DNA of 64,000 bases from the NCBI RefSeq assembly GCF_001244735.1, contig NZ_LN868935.1, positions 92,109-156,108 on the forward strand, given 5' to 3'. A program made the translations under genes and the position numbers. The notes below the pieces were generated by a model. It was given only the letters and a program-made list of their open reading frames with translations. It was not told where the DNA came from and did not search any database. Source of the DNA: Bacillus andreraoultii (lineage in GTDB: Bacteria; Bacillota; Bacilli; Bacillales; Caldibacillaceae). Below are positions 19,036 through 28,300 of this stretch, in pieces. Position 1 is the first letter of the stretch. Each line of letters starts with the position of its first letter.

Positions 19036-19190
19036 AAAAACTCTTTTCTGGATAAGAAAAGAGTTTTTATAAACTGTTCTCTTCTTATCTGTCAAGCAAT
19101 CATGCTCGATGGAATTAGCACAGTGTCTTTTAAAGCGAGACCTGTTGCTGAGGTTTCCTAGGGCCATTTCCCTCCACCTCTCTGGATAAG
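19036..19190 (-). promoter_or_regulatory. SAM-I (S-box) riboswitch with terminator
   Basis: On the minus strand, CTTATCCAGAGAGGTGGAGG opens the aptamer, followed by CCTCAGCAAC and a closing GATAAG (aptamer 19084-19190). A terminator stem AAAAACTCTTTTC/GAAAAGAGTTTTT follows at 19036-19068. It lies about 125 nt before the monooxygenase start. High SAM should stop transcription. Confidence 0.93.
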
Positions 19191-19221
19191 AATAATACGA
19201 TATTTTTCATCAATTTATTGC

Positions 19222-19251
19222 ATCATAATACGAAAATTTATGAACTGTCAA
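19222..19251 (-). promoter_or_regulatory. Promoter of the S-box operon
   Basis: Minus strand TTGACA (19251-19246), 18-bp spacer, TATGAT (19227-19222), about 30 nt before the aptamer. Confidence 0.75.
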
Positions 19252-19322
19252 TATATTTGACCTCATAATAAATGAAAAGGAAGCATTTACCATTCTCTAT
19301 ATGTTAATGACAAGTTTTACGA

Positions 19323-19688
19323 TTATATTTTACTTTGCAAATCAGTGGAAAGCTTAAATATCATCATTCGCTCCCCAGTTTTTGTACTTAAATCCGTATA
19401 AAAACTAATCACTTTTTCACCTGTTAGATCATAAATAATTTTCTTTAGCTCTTCTACTCCTGTTTCGACTAAACTATTACGATTTTCCTTAACTGATAAC
19501 AGACCTTCCTTATCTTTACAAAGAGAATATTCTGCAGGTGTAAGAATTCCCTGTAATGAAACGATAATCATATCTCTTAATACATCTGATTTTACCGAAA
19601 TTGAACCGCGTCCAAGATACGTTTTTTCCCAATGAGTTAATGCTTTACTGATGTCAGCTTCAAGCGCTCCTTTAGTTTTCTCCATCAT
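19323..19688 (-). CDS. DUF2294 protein (MpsC/YbcI-like)
   Basis: Small soluble protein of 121 aa with the DUF2294 pattern: GALEADISKALTHWEK at the N-terminus, then RGSISVKSDVLRDMIIVSLQG and GEKVISFYTDLSTKTGERMMIF. In Staphylococcus and Bacillus such a gene accompanies the DUF2309/NuoL-like pair (mpsABC, ybc locus). Here it follows dabA on the same strand after 142 bp. Its molecular role is not known. A GAAAGGAAATGG site precedes two adjacent ATG codons (19688 and 19685). Confidence 0.75.
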   Translation of the reverse strand: MMEKTKGALEADISKALTHWEKTYLGRGSISVKSDVLRDMIIVSLQGILTPAEYSLCKDKEGLLSVKENRNSLVETGVEELKKIIYDLTGEKVISFYTDLSTKTGERMMIFKLSTDLQSKI

Positions 19689-19830
19689 CCATTTCCTTTC
19701 TATCTCTATCTACCTTGAAAAGATTATAACAGATTTTATAGATGTTCTAGAAAATTTTTCCTAAAAAATCAATTTTTTCTTTGAAATGGTTCACGATCAT
19801 GGAATATTTTGCTAAATAACTGTGTTGCAT

Positions 19831-22437
19831 TTAAGACCAACTACTCCATTCTCTATCGGGACCAATAGACGCTAATCGAATCCAGCCGTTCTTTAATTTT
19901 TGGTGAAAATCGTGATTGTTATTTAGTAACCGTTCAATATGGCTTCTCGGTGCTTGAATGACAATGAGAAGACGTATGGGCGTATGATATGCTTCTTCAT
20001 CTGATAACATGACCGATTGCCATGGTAAGCCAATTAATAAATCACTTGCATTTCCTTGCATGACACCAACGCCTGCTGTGACCGTTTGCGTTGTTTTATT
20101 TCCACTTCCGTAATAATGAGGAGCCACTGTTGATGCATAGTATTGCAAATTAATCCATTGCGCCACTGTTACTGGACCTGAAATAATATGATTTAAAATT
20201 GTTCCATCTGGATCCATTTCCCAATCGTAATTTTGTAAGAAACTCCTACTATCTAAATGACAAAAACTCGTCAATTCTCGCTTGCCAATAATAAAACTCG
20301 CATTACGAGCTAAACCCCATTCTGGTCGAATTTCACTCCAATCTTCGGCTAAACGGACGGCTTCTCTTCTTGGCTGATAATTGATTGCTTTAACCCCTGG
20401 CAATTTGGAAATTCGTTCTGCATTTGCTTTTTCGCTCACCTCAGGGAGTACATCTTCAACTATTTTCATTGCCTCTTTAGCTGCAGTCGTTAATTCAGGT
20501 ACATCTACCCAATGCAACTCATCTAAGGAAGTAATGTGCTCTGCCGCAACAAACATCGTTTCCTCAGGTATATAAATTCCATCTTTCGCTAGTTCATTTC
20601 TTACATCTGGAAGATTACATAAAGTGGCTAAAACTCGAGCATTAAAACGACTCGATGCACCACCACAAGCCCCACAATCTAAACTTGACGCATATGGGTT
20701 ATTCGTACTAATACTTCCATGACCACAAATAACAACTAAAGGTGCAAAATGTTTAGTCAGTCCCATCATTAATAATGCTTGTCGGGTATAATAAACCCTT
20801 TCCTCTTTAGAAAATCCAATTGGCAGCAATTCTTCTGAGTTTGTTTCTCTATTAATTGTTAAGGTCGTAGTTGGTTTTTTTAACCATTTTTTTCTTATTT
20901 TTCGCAATGCACTTCCAGCCATTTTTGGTGTCAAACTTCTTGCCAACGTTTGTACTGTTAAATAAGGACCACTTATTTCTGGAAGCAGCATACTCGTTAA
21001 TAGCTGGTGTTTCATACTTTTGAACGTTTTTGTTACAGCAAAACCTGTACGAATACGTTCAAAATAATTTTCTAACCCTTCGTCATGTAAAGTTTCATTC
21101 ACTTTATATTGTGGTTTAAACATAACTGGTAATGATGGATGAGCATGGTGCTTGCCAAGCTCACATGTTTCAATTGGTAAACCGAAGAATCCAGCTGTAC
21201 CGATTGTTTCAAATGGACCTGCATTTTCTAACTGTCTTCTAAAGGGCTCAGATCGTACATCAATACAAAAAACAAATTGAGCTAAGACAGATGCAGTTTG
21301 TGTCACGTTTCCTTGTACCGATGTGATTTTTTGTCGTAGTTGACTTTCATATGTTTCCTCCCATGCTTCCAGCCATAATTGTTTTCTAACTAATTCATTA
21401 AAATCATATGCTAATTTTAGACGAGCTCTTATTTCTGAAAAAGATAAACGGAACCAGCTTGATGGTGACATTTTTCCCCATTGAAACCAAGCGGCAACAA
21501 GTTGTTCGAAATCCACTTCTTTTTTAGTATGATCTTTTTGTAACGGTAAATGTTTTTTTACTAATAAAGATTCTAGTGTAACACGTACGGCTAAATATTC
21601 AGTAAGTAATTCCTCTTCACCAGAAATATTTTCTGCACGCCATAAAATCATTCCGGCCCAGCCAGGTAAGGCTAGTAAGTGTGCCTCAATATACTCTTGA
21701 ATATCTTTCTGTGGAATATTTAATTGTTGTAAACTGTATTGTAATGCTTCTGTCGCGTGGTCAGGTAAGTTGCCTATTTCACCAAGGTAATCTTTATAAT
21801 CGGGATCAAAGCAGATAACATTTTTCCAAGCGACAAAAAATCCCTTTTCCCGATTCGGCATCGACCAAAGCGCTTGTGATTGATCTAAAAACAATTTACA
21901 CCATTTAATCATCGACTGATTTACTCTACTCGCATCTTGACTAATTCCATTTTGTTCAAGAATCTGACTATATGTTTTGACTGTTTTACGATCATCAAAC
22001 GGCATTTGAAAGCGACCTAACTTTCTTGCCATCGCTTGGATTTCCGACGTATTTTCAAACTTCGTATTAAAGTCCATTACCCCAGCCAAACAAAAGGCTT
22101 TTGCTTGATCAAATGGTATATGTGAAACATGTTTACGAATCCACTGTTCAAGCTTTTTGATTAAAATATCTTCATTGATTTCCCTATGCTCCCACGCTTT
22201 TTTTATCATCATTTGGTTCGGCAATATGTCAACATTCGTCATTGCCTTCAATTTTTTAGCAACTTTTTCAAACGGCTCTGATTCCATCCCTGCCCAAGGA
22301 TTTCTTGCAGCAAACTTATCAATCGGTCCATAAGGAGTAATCACATGACTCGCTTTGTTAACTAATTGCGATATATTTAATTTTTGATGTATATGATTAC
22401 TTTCAACTACTAGTGGTCTTGCTGATGTCGTATTCAA
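19831..22437 (-). CDS. dabA: DabA, inorganic carbon accumulation subunit (DUF2309)
   Basis: Large cytoplasmic subunit (868 aa) of the DAB/Mps inorganic carbon uptake complex, related to beta-carbonic anhydrases. Putative zinc ligands are visible: Cys and Asp in FCIDVRSEPF (around residue 390), His in CGHGS (around 570) and Cys in CGACGGASSRF. The N-terminus has the DUF2309 start ITPYGPIDKFAARNPWAG. Energy-coupled CO2/bicarbonate trapping is known for the family. The gene follows dabB with 2 nt between them, and a DUF2294 gene lies downstream, matching the mpsABC order. Confidence 0.93.
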   Translation of the reverse strand: MNTTSARPLVVESNHIHQKLNISQLVNKASHVITPYGPIDKFAARNPWAGMESEPFEKVAKKLKAMTNVDILPNQMMIKKAWEHREINEDILIKKLEQWIRKHVSHIPFDQAKAFCLAGVMDFNTKFENTSEIQAMARKLGRFQMPFDDRKTVKTYSQILEQNGISQDASRVNQSMIKWCKLFLDQSQALWSMPNREKGFFVAWKNVICFDPDYKDYLGEIGNLPDHATEALQYSLQQLNIPQKDIQEYIEAHLLALPGWAGMILWRAENISGEEELLTEYLAVRVTLESLLVKKHLPLQKDHTKKEVDFEQLVAAWFQWGKMSPSSWFRLSFSEIRARLKLAYDFNELVRKQLWLEAWEETYESQLRQKITSVQGNVTQTASVLAQFVFCIDVRSEPFRRQLENAGPFETIGTAGFFGLPIETCELGKHHAHPSLPVMFKPQYKVNETLHDEGLENYFERIRTGFAVTKTFKSMKHQLLTSMLLPEISGPYLTVQTLARSLTPKMAGSALRKIRKKWLKKPTTTLTINRETNSEELLPIGFSKEERVYYTRQALLMMGLTKHFAPLVVICGHGSISTNNPYASSLDCGACGGASSRFNARVLATLCNLPDVRNELAKDGIYIPEETMFVAAEHITSLDELHWVDVPELTTAAKEAMKIVEDVLPEVSEKANAERISKLPGVKAINYQPRREAVRLAEDWSEIRPEWGLARNASFIIGKRELTSFCHLDSRSFLQNYDWEMDPDGTILNHIISGPVTVAQWINLQYYASTVAPHYYGSGNKTTQTVTAGVGVMQGNASDLLIGLPWQSVMLSDEEAYHTPIRLLIVIQAPRSHIERLLNNNHDFHQKLKNGWIRLASIGPDREWSSWS

Positions 22438-22439
22438 AA

Positions 22440-23963
22440 TTAATTTCCTCCTTTCATGACTTGTTGTGTTAAATAGTTAGGATGGCTTTCAACTAATTTA
22501 TTTTTCGGTTCTCCTAATCGAACGAGCCAAAAGTAAACTTTTATATAAATTGGTGATGATTGATGTTTATTCAGCCAAAAACTAAAAATCGTACCACTAG
22601 TTAAAAGTATGATAACGAAGAGACTTGCCATCCAGGAGAATGATGCAGTATCAGTTTTTATATCTCCTAAAAAATGGGTAAATGAATGGTGAATGATAAG
22701 AAAGATAAAAGTTGTCACGATAAAGATTAGTGTACCAACAATTCGACTAAGCCAACCTTGATTCGTTCCTACAAGTAACACCCAAGAAAACATAGCAGAC
22801 CAACCTAAAATAATCGCACTTATGATTTGGTAAGGTTCAGCTGAAGATGACATCCATAACCCGATTCCGATACCGATACCAAGTAAAATCCCAATTACGC
22901 TTGATAATAGGGAGATTTGCTTCGTTGTACCCATGTTTTTCTGTTTTACATGTTGAAGTGCCGAACCAGATTGTAGAAATAACGTTGCTTTGAACAACCC
23001 GTGTAAAATCGCGTGCGTAATGGCTGCTGTATAAGCACCTAAACCACATTGAATGAGCATAAAACCCATTTGCGCCATCGTAGAACCGACGAGCTGTCTT
23101 TTATAATCAACTTGGATGAGCATAATGCCTGTTCCGATAAAAACGGAAATACTTGAAACAAGAATTAATACTATTTGCGAAGGGTCACCTTGAAATAATG
23201 GAGAAAAGCGAGTTAATAACAGTCCACCAGCATTGACAATCCCTGCATGCATAACAGCTGATACAGGAGTCGGAGCCACAACTGAATTTAAAAGCCAGCT
23301 ACTAAATGGCCATTGTGCAGCAGGTATGATGACGACTAAAACAAAGAGCAAATTGATACAAGTTTTCGTCCACTGCTGAATCGAGTCAATATTTTCGAAC
23401 ACCTCTTGTAACTGCCATGTACCTGTTTCTTTTCCTAACCAAATGAGAGCAATAGTTAAACAAAGAATGCTTAGAAAAAATAGTTGACCTGAAAGTAGTG
23501 CCGCTTTTCTAGCAATTTTCCATTCTCGTTTTAAACCGATGAGTAAAAATAATCCAAACAGCGTGCATCCGAAAAAGAGAATCATAAAACGCATATCTTG
23601 ACAAAACCAAGCGAGTGCATTTGCTACAGTTGTTAAAGTAAACAGAAAAAAGTATTTCCGGTATGCTTGATCCCCAAATAAGTACCGCACAGAAAACCGC
23701 TGCAAGACAAAACTGATTGTCAATATAAATGTAGCTAGCAACCAAGCAAACGAATCAAATTGAAACGGGCCTACAACTACGGTTTGATCATGATGTGAAA
23801 TAAGTGCTAGTAATGAAACAATTGGTCCGAATGTTAAGAAAGCCGTATGGGCATGGATGAAAGAGTAGGAAATTTTAGGGATTAGGAAAATAGCCGAACT
23901 TATCATCGGAATAGACAGTACAATGAAAAAAAGTATATAAAAATTCGTGTCTATTGAAATCAT
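22440..23963 (-). CDS. dabB: DabB, NuoL/ND5-like membrane subunit
   Basis: Cation-coupled membrane subunit related to complex I NuoL and antiporters, with a dozen or more hydrophobic helices across 507 aa. Conserved regions are FPFSSWLLNSVVAPTPVSA with the nearby MHAGIVNAGGLLLTRF, and the HAILHGLFKATLFLQSG helix with Lys, all typical of NuoL-like channels. It probably supplies ion-gradient energy to DabA (MpsA in Staphylococcus). It is the first gene of dabB-dabA; a 300-nt leader with a terminator-like hairpin precedes it. Confidence 0.92.
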   Translation of the reverse strand: MISIDTNFYILFFIVLSIPMISSAIFLIPKISYSFIHAHTAFLTFGPIVSLLALISHHDQTVVVGPFQFDSFAWLLATFILTISFVLQRFSVRYLFGDQAYRKYFFLFTLTTVANALAWFCQDMRFMILFFGCTLFGLFLLIGLKREWKIARKAALLSGQLFFLSILCLTIALIWLGKETGTWQLQEVFENIDSIQQWTKTCINLLFVLVVIIPAAQWPFSSWLLNSVVAPTPVSAVMHAGIVNAGGLLLTRFSPLFQGDPSQIVLILVSSISVFIGTGIMLIQVDYKRQLVGSTMAQMGFMLIQCGLGAYTAAITHAILHGLFKATLFLQSGSALQHVKQKNMGTTKQISLLSSVIGILLGIGIGIGLWMSSSAEPYQIISAIILGWSAMFSWVLLVGTNQGWLSRIVGTLIFIVTTFIFLIIHHSFTHFLGDIKTDTASFSWMASLFVIILLTSGTIFSFWLNKHQSSPIYIKVYFWLVRLGEPKNKLVESHPNYLTQQVMKGGN

Positions 23964-24060
23964 ACTACTCCTCCCAACTACCTCTTCTCGGCATCTTTTG
24001 TATCTGAATAAAATTTAAATGAAGTACCACGTAAAACTTCCTTTCAATATGAGTTCATTC

Positions 24061-24132
24061 AATAAAAAAAACCGACAATTTCATTCACTTAATAGCATTC
24101 TCTTGCCATTAAATGTTGGAAATTGTCGGTTT
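24061..24132 (-). terminator. Terminator-like hairpin in the dabB leader
   Basis: Minus strand AAACCGACAATTTC and GAAATTGTCGGTTT form a perfect 14-bp stem followed by a T-run. The apical region holds a second stem (TAATGGCA/TGCTATTA). It lies about 100 nt before dabB and downstream of the promoter at 24270-24298. It therefore looks like an attenuator rather than the terminator of another gene; the upstream ABC operon has its own terminator. Confidence 0.7.
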
Positions 24133-24269
24133 ACGATTTACGAACCAAACTGGTTTTTAACTCGTCTACCTACCCTTTTATTCAATTAACTTAGATTTCG
24201 ATTTTTTACATCCTTTTTCACACCGTCAATCATCATTAACGATCTGCTAAAGGAAATTTATTATTAGTT

Positions 24270-24298
24270 ATGTTACTATTTGAAAAAAAAACTGTCAA
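24270..24298 (-). promoter_or_regulatory. Promoter of the dabBA operon
   Basis: Minus strand TTGACA (24298-24293), 17-bp spacer, TAACAT (24275-24270). It gives a leader of about 300 nt before dabB. Confidence 0.6.
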
Positions 24299-24493
24299 GT
24301 ATATTTTTGAAATTTATGTTACTGAAAACACTCTTGTTAGACTTAAAATTACGCTGTGCTAAAAACTAAAGTCTAATCCTAAAGAATGATTTACACTTTT
24401 TCATTCATAACAGTTAAGAATAATGGTAGGTGGTTTTATTGCAGGAATCCGAATGATTAATAAGAAGCAAATATCCACTACCTACTATATTGA

Positions 24494-24520
24494 AAACTGT
24501 AGGGTCCTCACCCTACAGTT
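24494..24520 (-). terminator. Terminator of the GntR-ABC operon
   Basis: CTGTAGGG/CCCTACAG stem with a 6-nt loop followed by TTTTC on the minus strand, just after the permease stop codon. Confidence 0.75.
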
Positions 24521-24526
24521 TCTTTA

Positions 24527-25354
24527 TTATACATCAATTTTCTTTTCGATAATGTAACTCGTCCCTAAATAAAGGGCGACAAAAGTAACGATATTATAAA
24601 TAGTAGTGGCAATATTTGTCATCATAATCATAGGGTCGACTTGAACATTGAACCCACTAGTTATATCAATCGTTGGGTTCATGTTAAAGAAAGTTTCCAT
24701 CGTTCCCACTTCAAAAGATCTCCAATTGATATAATACGGAAATAAATCTGCTACTACTACTTGGCCATACAACAAAATTCCACTTAATATAAGAAAGATA
24801 ACGAACCATAGGCCACCAATTCGCTTGTTTCTAAATGTTACTCGACTAAGTGCCATCGAAAAGTAAATTATCATGAGTAAAATAACGATACTAAAAATGC
24901 CACCAATTGCACCAACAATGTATTCTTGAACTCGGATCGTTTCAGATAAATAGAGAAATATGGTGGACAAATCGATGTTACCACGATTCGTAACATAAAC
25001 CATCAATACATTATATAATCCGATAACTGTACCTAAAAGAATAAACCACATCGTAGCAACGATTAATTTTGCCCCGATAATTTGATTTCCGGTTAGAGGT
25101 AAAGTAAATGTTAAATAGCCCCGATCTTCATATAATTCTTTTTTAAAAGAACCAACAATATATAAAAATGTAGACAGACCGGCACCAAAAATAACGAGGA
25201 TAGATAAGACAATGAAGAGCACACCAAATCCAGAAGGTTCACTCCCCTTCGTTACATACATATAAATGCCTGTAATCAACAATAAAACTAGAGCCATAAT
25301 CCCTATGATATATTTAAACGTCCCTTTAATTTCATATTTCATTAGTTTTAACAT
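24527..25354 (-). CDS. ABC transporter permease
   Basis: Integral membrane protein of 275 aa with about six hydrophobic segments, starting MLKLMKYEIKGTFKYIIGIM. It has the LTFTLPLTGNQIIGAKLI sequence common in ABC-2-type permeases of small GntR-controlled exporters. It is the third gene of GntR-ATPase-permease, 6 nt after the ATPase gene. Transport substrate unknown; similar operons in Bacillus (ytr-type) respond to cell-wall-active peptides. Confidence 0.75.
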   Translation of the reverse strand: MLKLMKYEIKGTFKYIIGIMALVLLLITGIYMYVTKGSEPSGFGVLFIVLSILVIFGAGLSTFLYIVGSFKKELYEDRGYLTFTLPLTGNQIIGAKLIVATMWFILLGTVIGLYNVLMVYVTNRGNIDLSTIFLYLSETIRVQEYIVGAIGGIFSIVILLMIIYFSMALSRVTFRNKRIGGLWFVIFLILSGILLYGQVVVADLFPYYINWRSFEVGTMETFFNMNPTIDITSGFNVQVDPMIMMTNIATTIYNIVTFVALYLGTSYIIEKKIDV

Positions 25355-25360
25355 GATTCA

Positions 25361-26062
25361 TCACCTCTCACCAAAAGTTTCTTTATAAATATCTTCTATT
25401 TGCATTCTTTTTTCCTCACGTAACATTTCTGCATTTCCAGATAAAATAAGTTGACCATTCTTAATAAAGACGACATCATCTAACATACTCTCCATGTCGC
25501 GGACAAGATGGGTTGTAATAAGAAGTGTATGATCTTTACTATAGTTATTAATAATTGCGTCTAAAATTTGATCTCTTGCCACAGGGTCAACCCCAGCAAT
25601 CGGTTCATCTAAAATATACAATTTTGCATTTCTTGAGAGGACGAGTGATAAATTCAGTTTTTCATGCATGCCTTTAGATAAGCTTGTAATCCTCATATCT
25701 TTATCTAAATTCATAAAGTTTAGTAGCTCATTAAATTTATTCTCATCAAAATCAAAGTAAAAGTCTTTATAAAATCTACCCGCATCACGAATCCGCATCC
25801 AATTATATAAAAAGTTACGGTCTGGCAAATAAGAAACAATCGATTTCGTTTCGACACCAACTTTTTTACCATCAATAAAAACATCACCACTTGATTGACG
25901 TAATAAACCTGATAAAATTTTTATAAATGTTGTCTTTCCGCTTCCATTCGGACCTAGAATACCAACTACCCTTCCCGTTTCAATCGTTAAATCAATATTA
26001 TCTAATGCTTTTTTATTAAAATAACTCTTTGTCAATTGATGAACTTCTATTATATTACTCAT
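25361..26062 (-). CDS. ABC transporter ATP-binding protein
   Basis: ABC ATPase with Walker A GPNGSGKTT (residue about 37), signature LSKGMHEKLNL, Walker B LYILDEP and the switch His in TTHLVRDM. The sequence resembles YtrB-type ATPases. ATG 26062 is selected for the GGAGGAGTGCAA site; the longer frame from 26086 begins inside the GntR gene. It overlaps the upstream GntR gene by 4 nt and works with the permease downstream. Confidence 0.88.
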   Translation of the reverse strand: MSNIIEVHQLTKSYFNKKALDNIDLTIETGRVVGILGPNGSGKTTFIKILSGLLRQSSGDVFIDGKKVGVETKSIVSYLPDRNFLYNWMRIRDAGRFYKDFYFDFDENKFNELLNFMNLDKDMRITSLSKGMHEKLNLSLVLSRNAKLYILDEPIAGVDPVARDQILDAIINNYSKDHTLLITTHLVRDMESMLDDVVFIKNGQLILSGNAEMLREEKRMQIEDIYKETFGER

Positions 26063-26436
26063 TTGCACTCCTCCTTCTCGACCCATTCCATAATCATTCC
26101 TTTAATTTCTTCAATTGTAAATCCTAAGTTACTCATTTCACCAAAGAATAAGTTCATTAACTCTGTTGCCCGACCTTTTTTTAACCCTTTAATCGTATCC
26201 TTATTTTCGGTAACAAACGTCCCCATTCCTCTTTGGGTGAAAACAAGTTCTTCCCGTTCTAACTCTTGATACACCCTTTGAATCGTATTTGGATTTACTT
26301 TCATTTCTTTTGAAAATTCACGTACAGATGGCAATTTATCACCTCCATTTAACTCACCGGACGCAATTTTTGTCTTGATTAAATTCATAATTTGTATATA
26401 AATGGGTAAATTGCTATTAAATTCCATAATACTCAC
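26059..26436 (-). CDS. GntR-family (YtrA-type) repressor
   Basis: 125-aa regulator with an N-terminal winged helix-turn-helix (IASGELNGGDKLPSVREF, then NPNTIQRVYQELEREELV and TQRGMGTFV). The short C-terminal tail places it in the YtrA subfamily, which lacks a large ligand domain. It is the first gene of its operon and probably autoregulates through the inverted repeat at 26453-26486. Confidence 0.9.
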   Translation of the reverse strand: MSIMEFNSNLPIYIQIMNLIKTKIASGELNGGDKLPSVREFSKEMKVNPNTIQRVYQELEREELVFTQRGMGTFVTENKDTIKGLKKGRATELMNLFFGEMSNLGFTIEEIKGMIMEWVEKEECK

Positions 26437-26452
26437 CTCCAGTGTTCTTTTT

Positions 26453-26486
26453 GTATTAGTGACCTAATTAAATGGCACACTAATAC
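26453..26486. promoter_or_regulatory. Palindromic operator of the GntR operon
   Basis: Perfect 9-bp inverted repeat GTATTAGTG (26453-26461) and CACTAATAC (26478-26486) separated by 16 bp, 17 bp before the GntR start codon. This is the expected place for autorepression. Confidence 0.75.
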
Positions 26487-26665
26487 ATCATAACAGTCAA
26501 TAGACCTTTATCTATTTCTTTTTATAGTAAATATGAACTCATATTTCTTGACCGTTAACTGATTTTTAAGAACCATAAACTCCTTTTCTTTATCCTTAGT
26601 TATTTTTCTTTTCCAAAATCATATATTGACAACAAAGGGGATATAGAAATAAAGGGGGTTCTTCG

Positions 26666-27094
26666 ATGAAATTTTTTCGCATGATACTTATTTTTACACT
26701 TTTACTAGTTTTAGCTGCTTGCTCAGATAAAAAAACACCTGCAAGTAGTGAAGCACAAAAAGGAGAAAAGCAAGAAGCAAAAAATGAGCACCAGATTGAT
26801 TCGACACTTGAAGAAGTATTGGCAGAAGATACAAATGCAGATCTTTTTTATTTAAATGGAATTGTTTTTGTTAATGCTGGTGATTTGAAATGGGTGAAAG
26901 AACTTGATAATAAAATTGGAGATAAAATTGCAGAAATAAAAAAACAAACAACGAATCCCGAGGAGATTAAAGATCAAACCGCGACAATATTACCAGTTGG
27001 GACAAAAATATATAAACTAGAAGATTATCCGGGACCAGTCTATATTGCCGTTGTAGATGAAAAAGAAATTCCTTACCTTGGTTTAATAGAATAG
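26666..27094 (+). CDS. Small predicted lipoprotein
   Basis: 142-aa protein with a lipoprotein signal peptide (MKFFRMILIFTLLLVLAACS, lipobox LAAC, Cys 19). A Lys/Glu-rich linker and a compact domain of about 95 residues (NADLFYLNGIVFVNAGD... LPVGTKIYKLEDYPGPVYIA) follow. The end resembles domains that monitor a value against a threshold, but I do not recognise a named family. AAAGGGGG lies 8 nt upstream. Likely anchored at the outer face of the membrane. Confidence 0.75.
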   Translation: MKFFRMILIFTLLLVLAACSDKKTPASSEAQKGEKQEAKNEHQIDSTLEEVLAEDTNADLFYLNGIVFVNAGDLKWVKELDNKIGDKIAEIKKQTTNPEEIKDQTATILPVGTKIYKLEDYPGPVYIAVVDEKEIPYLGLIE

Positions 27095-27268
27095 TTATTT
27101 AGATTATTGTAAAAGGTTTACATATTATACTACGTTGATTGACAAAAATTCCATTCAGGTGCTTGGGGAACTACACCCTGAAACATTGGGTAATAGAAAT
27201 TCCCCTTTTCTTAGTGAACATCTATTTTCAGTTTCCTAGCTTGTCAAAAACCTTTCTGTAGCACAAGG

Positions 27269-27315
27269 GAAGTGACTGTCCTAAGATATTGTAGAAACAA
27301 GGACATCACCACTTC
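27269..27315. repeat. AAGTGACTGTCC inverted-repeat element
   Basis: GAAGTGACTGTCCT pairs imperfectly with AGGACATCACCACTTC, making a 47-bp hairpin between convergent genes. The same AAGTGACTGTCC motif recurs at about 38660 opposite GGACAGTCCCACC, which suggests a shared small element or an insertion-sequence end. Confidence 0.4.
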
Positions 27316-27322
27316 TTCTGTT

Positions 27323-28285
27323 TCATCCTATGCTAACAGCCTTGTTAAATAGTTTTCTTTTAATATGTAAATAATTTTCAATTTCATTCATTAAGTAAAA
27401 TAAGTTTGCCCTCGTTTCAAATTCTTCTCTTGTTTGCGGCAAATCCGTTTCGCGAATCATTTTCCAACATTCATCTAGTTTCTGCAATGAAAGCTCTGTA
27501 GTATCTCCTGAATGTACATGTTGACTTAGGAACTCTAGAAACTCAGCAAAGATCTCCGTCTGTTTTACTTGAGAACCTAGCGAAGATACTACCGGAAGCA
27601 TTCTTTTCAATAAATCAAGTTGATTTTCCCGCATTTCCAAGTAAAATAAATCTTCATATTGTTTCCGAATTAAATGGTTTTCACTCTCTTTTAATGCAGT
27701 GTTTTTTGCTTCCGTAATGATATCCTCTACTTCAATTACTTCTTTTCCATCCCAATTTCGTTCAGGATTTCTTAAATAAGCAGAAAACTCATATAAGATT
27801 GTACTAAATCTCTGTTCAATTTCTTTTTTGTAATTTCGTATATGTTCTTTTACACTTGGCATATAACTATTTAATATTGCAGCAATTCCTATTCCGATAA
27901 GAATAATATAAAATTCATTTAGCATGATGGGTACAGTTACATTTTCAAGTGCGTATAGATGCAAGAAAACGACCATACTCGTTACAAATCCACCTTGAAT
28001 CTTTGCTCGTACAAGTAATGGAACAAATAATAAAATAAAGATAGAAAAAACTATCGGGTGATAACCGAACATTTCTAAAAACACCCCACCTAGAAGTAAT
28101 GCTAATAAACAGGCAAATAACTTTTCCAAAATTGCAGCAAGTGACCTTTTCTTTGTTTTTTCTATACACATAATAACGATAATGGCAGCGAAAGTTGAAA
28201 ATTGTAATTGAGCGAGGTCCGCTATCCATATAGCTAATCCTGCTCCTACTGCTGTTTTTATCGTTCGAAAACCCATACCAGTCAC
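27323..28285 (-). CDS. ArAE/DUF939 family membrane protein
   Basis: 320-aa protein with the N-terminal membrane domain of aromatic acid exporter family proteins (MGFRTIKTAVGAGLAIWIAD at the start, about five to six helices up to residue 150). A soluble helical C-terminal domain (ArAE_1_C-like) follows. Resembles Bacillus YqjA. Export role is only inferred from the FUSC/ArAE relation. Single gene, facing the lipoprotein gene. Confidence 0.82.
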   Translation of the reverse strand: MTGMGFRTIKTAVGAGLAIWIADLAQLQFSTFAAIIVIMCIEKTKKRSLAAILEKLFACLLALLLGGVFLEMFGYHPIVFSIFILLFVPLLVRAKIQGGFVTSMVVFLHLYALENVTVPIMLNEFYIILIGIGIAAILNSYMPSVKEHIRNYKKEIEQRFSTILYEFSAYLRNPERNWDGKEVIEVEDIITEAKNTALKESENHLIRKQYEDLFYLEMRENQLDLLKRMLPVVSSLGSQVKQTEIFAEFLEFLSQHVHSGDTTELSLQKLDECWKMIRETDLPQTREEFETRANLFYLMNEIENYLHIKRKLFNKAVSIG

Positions 28286-28300
28286 GGAAATTTCCTCCTT

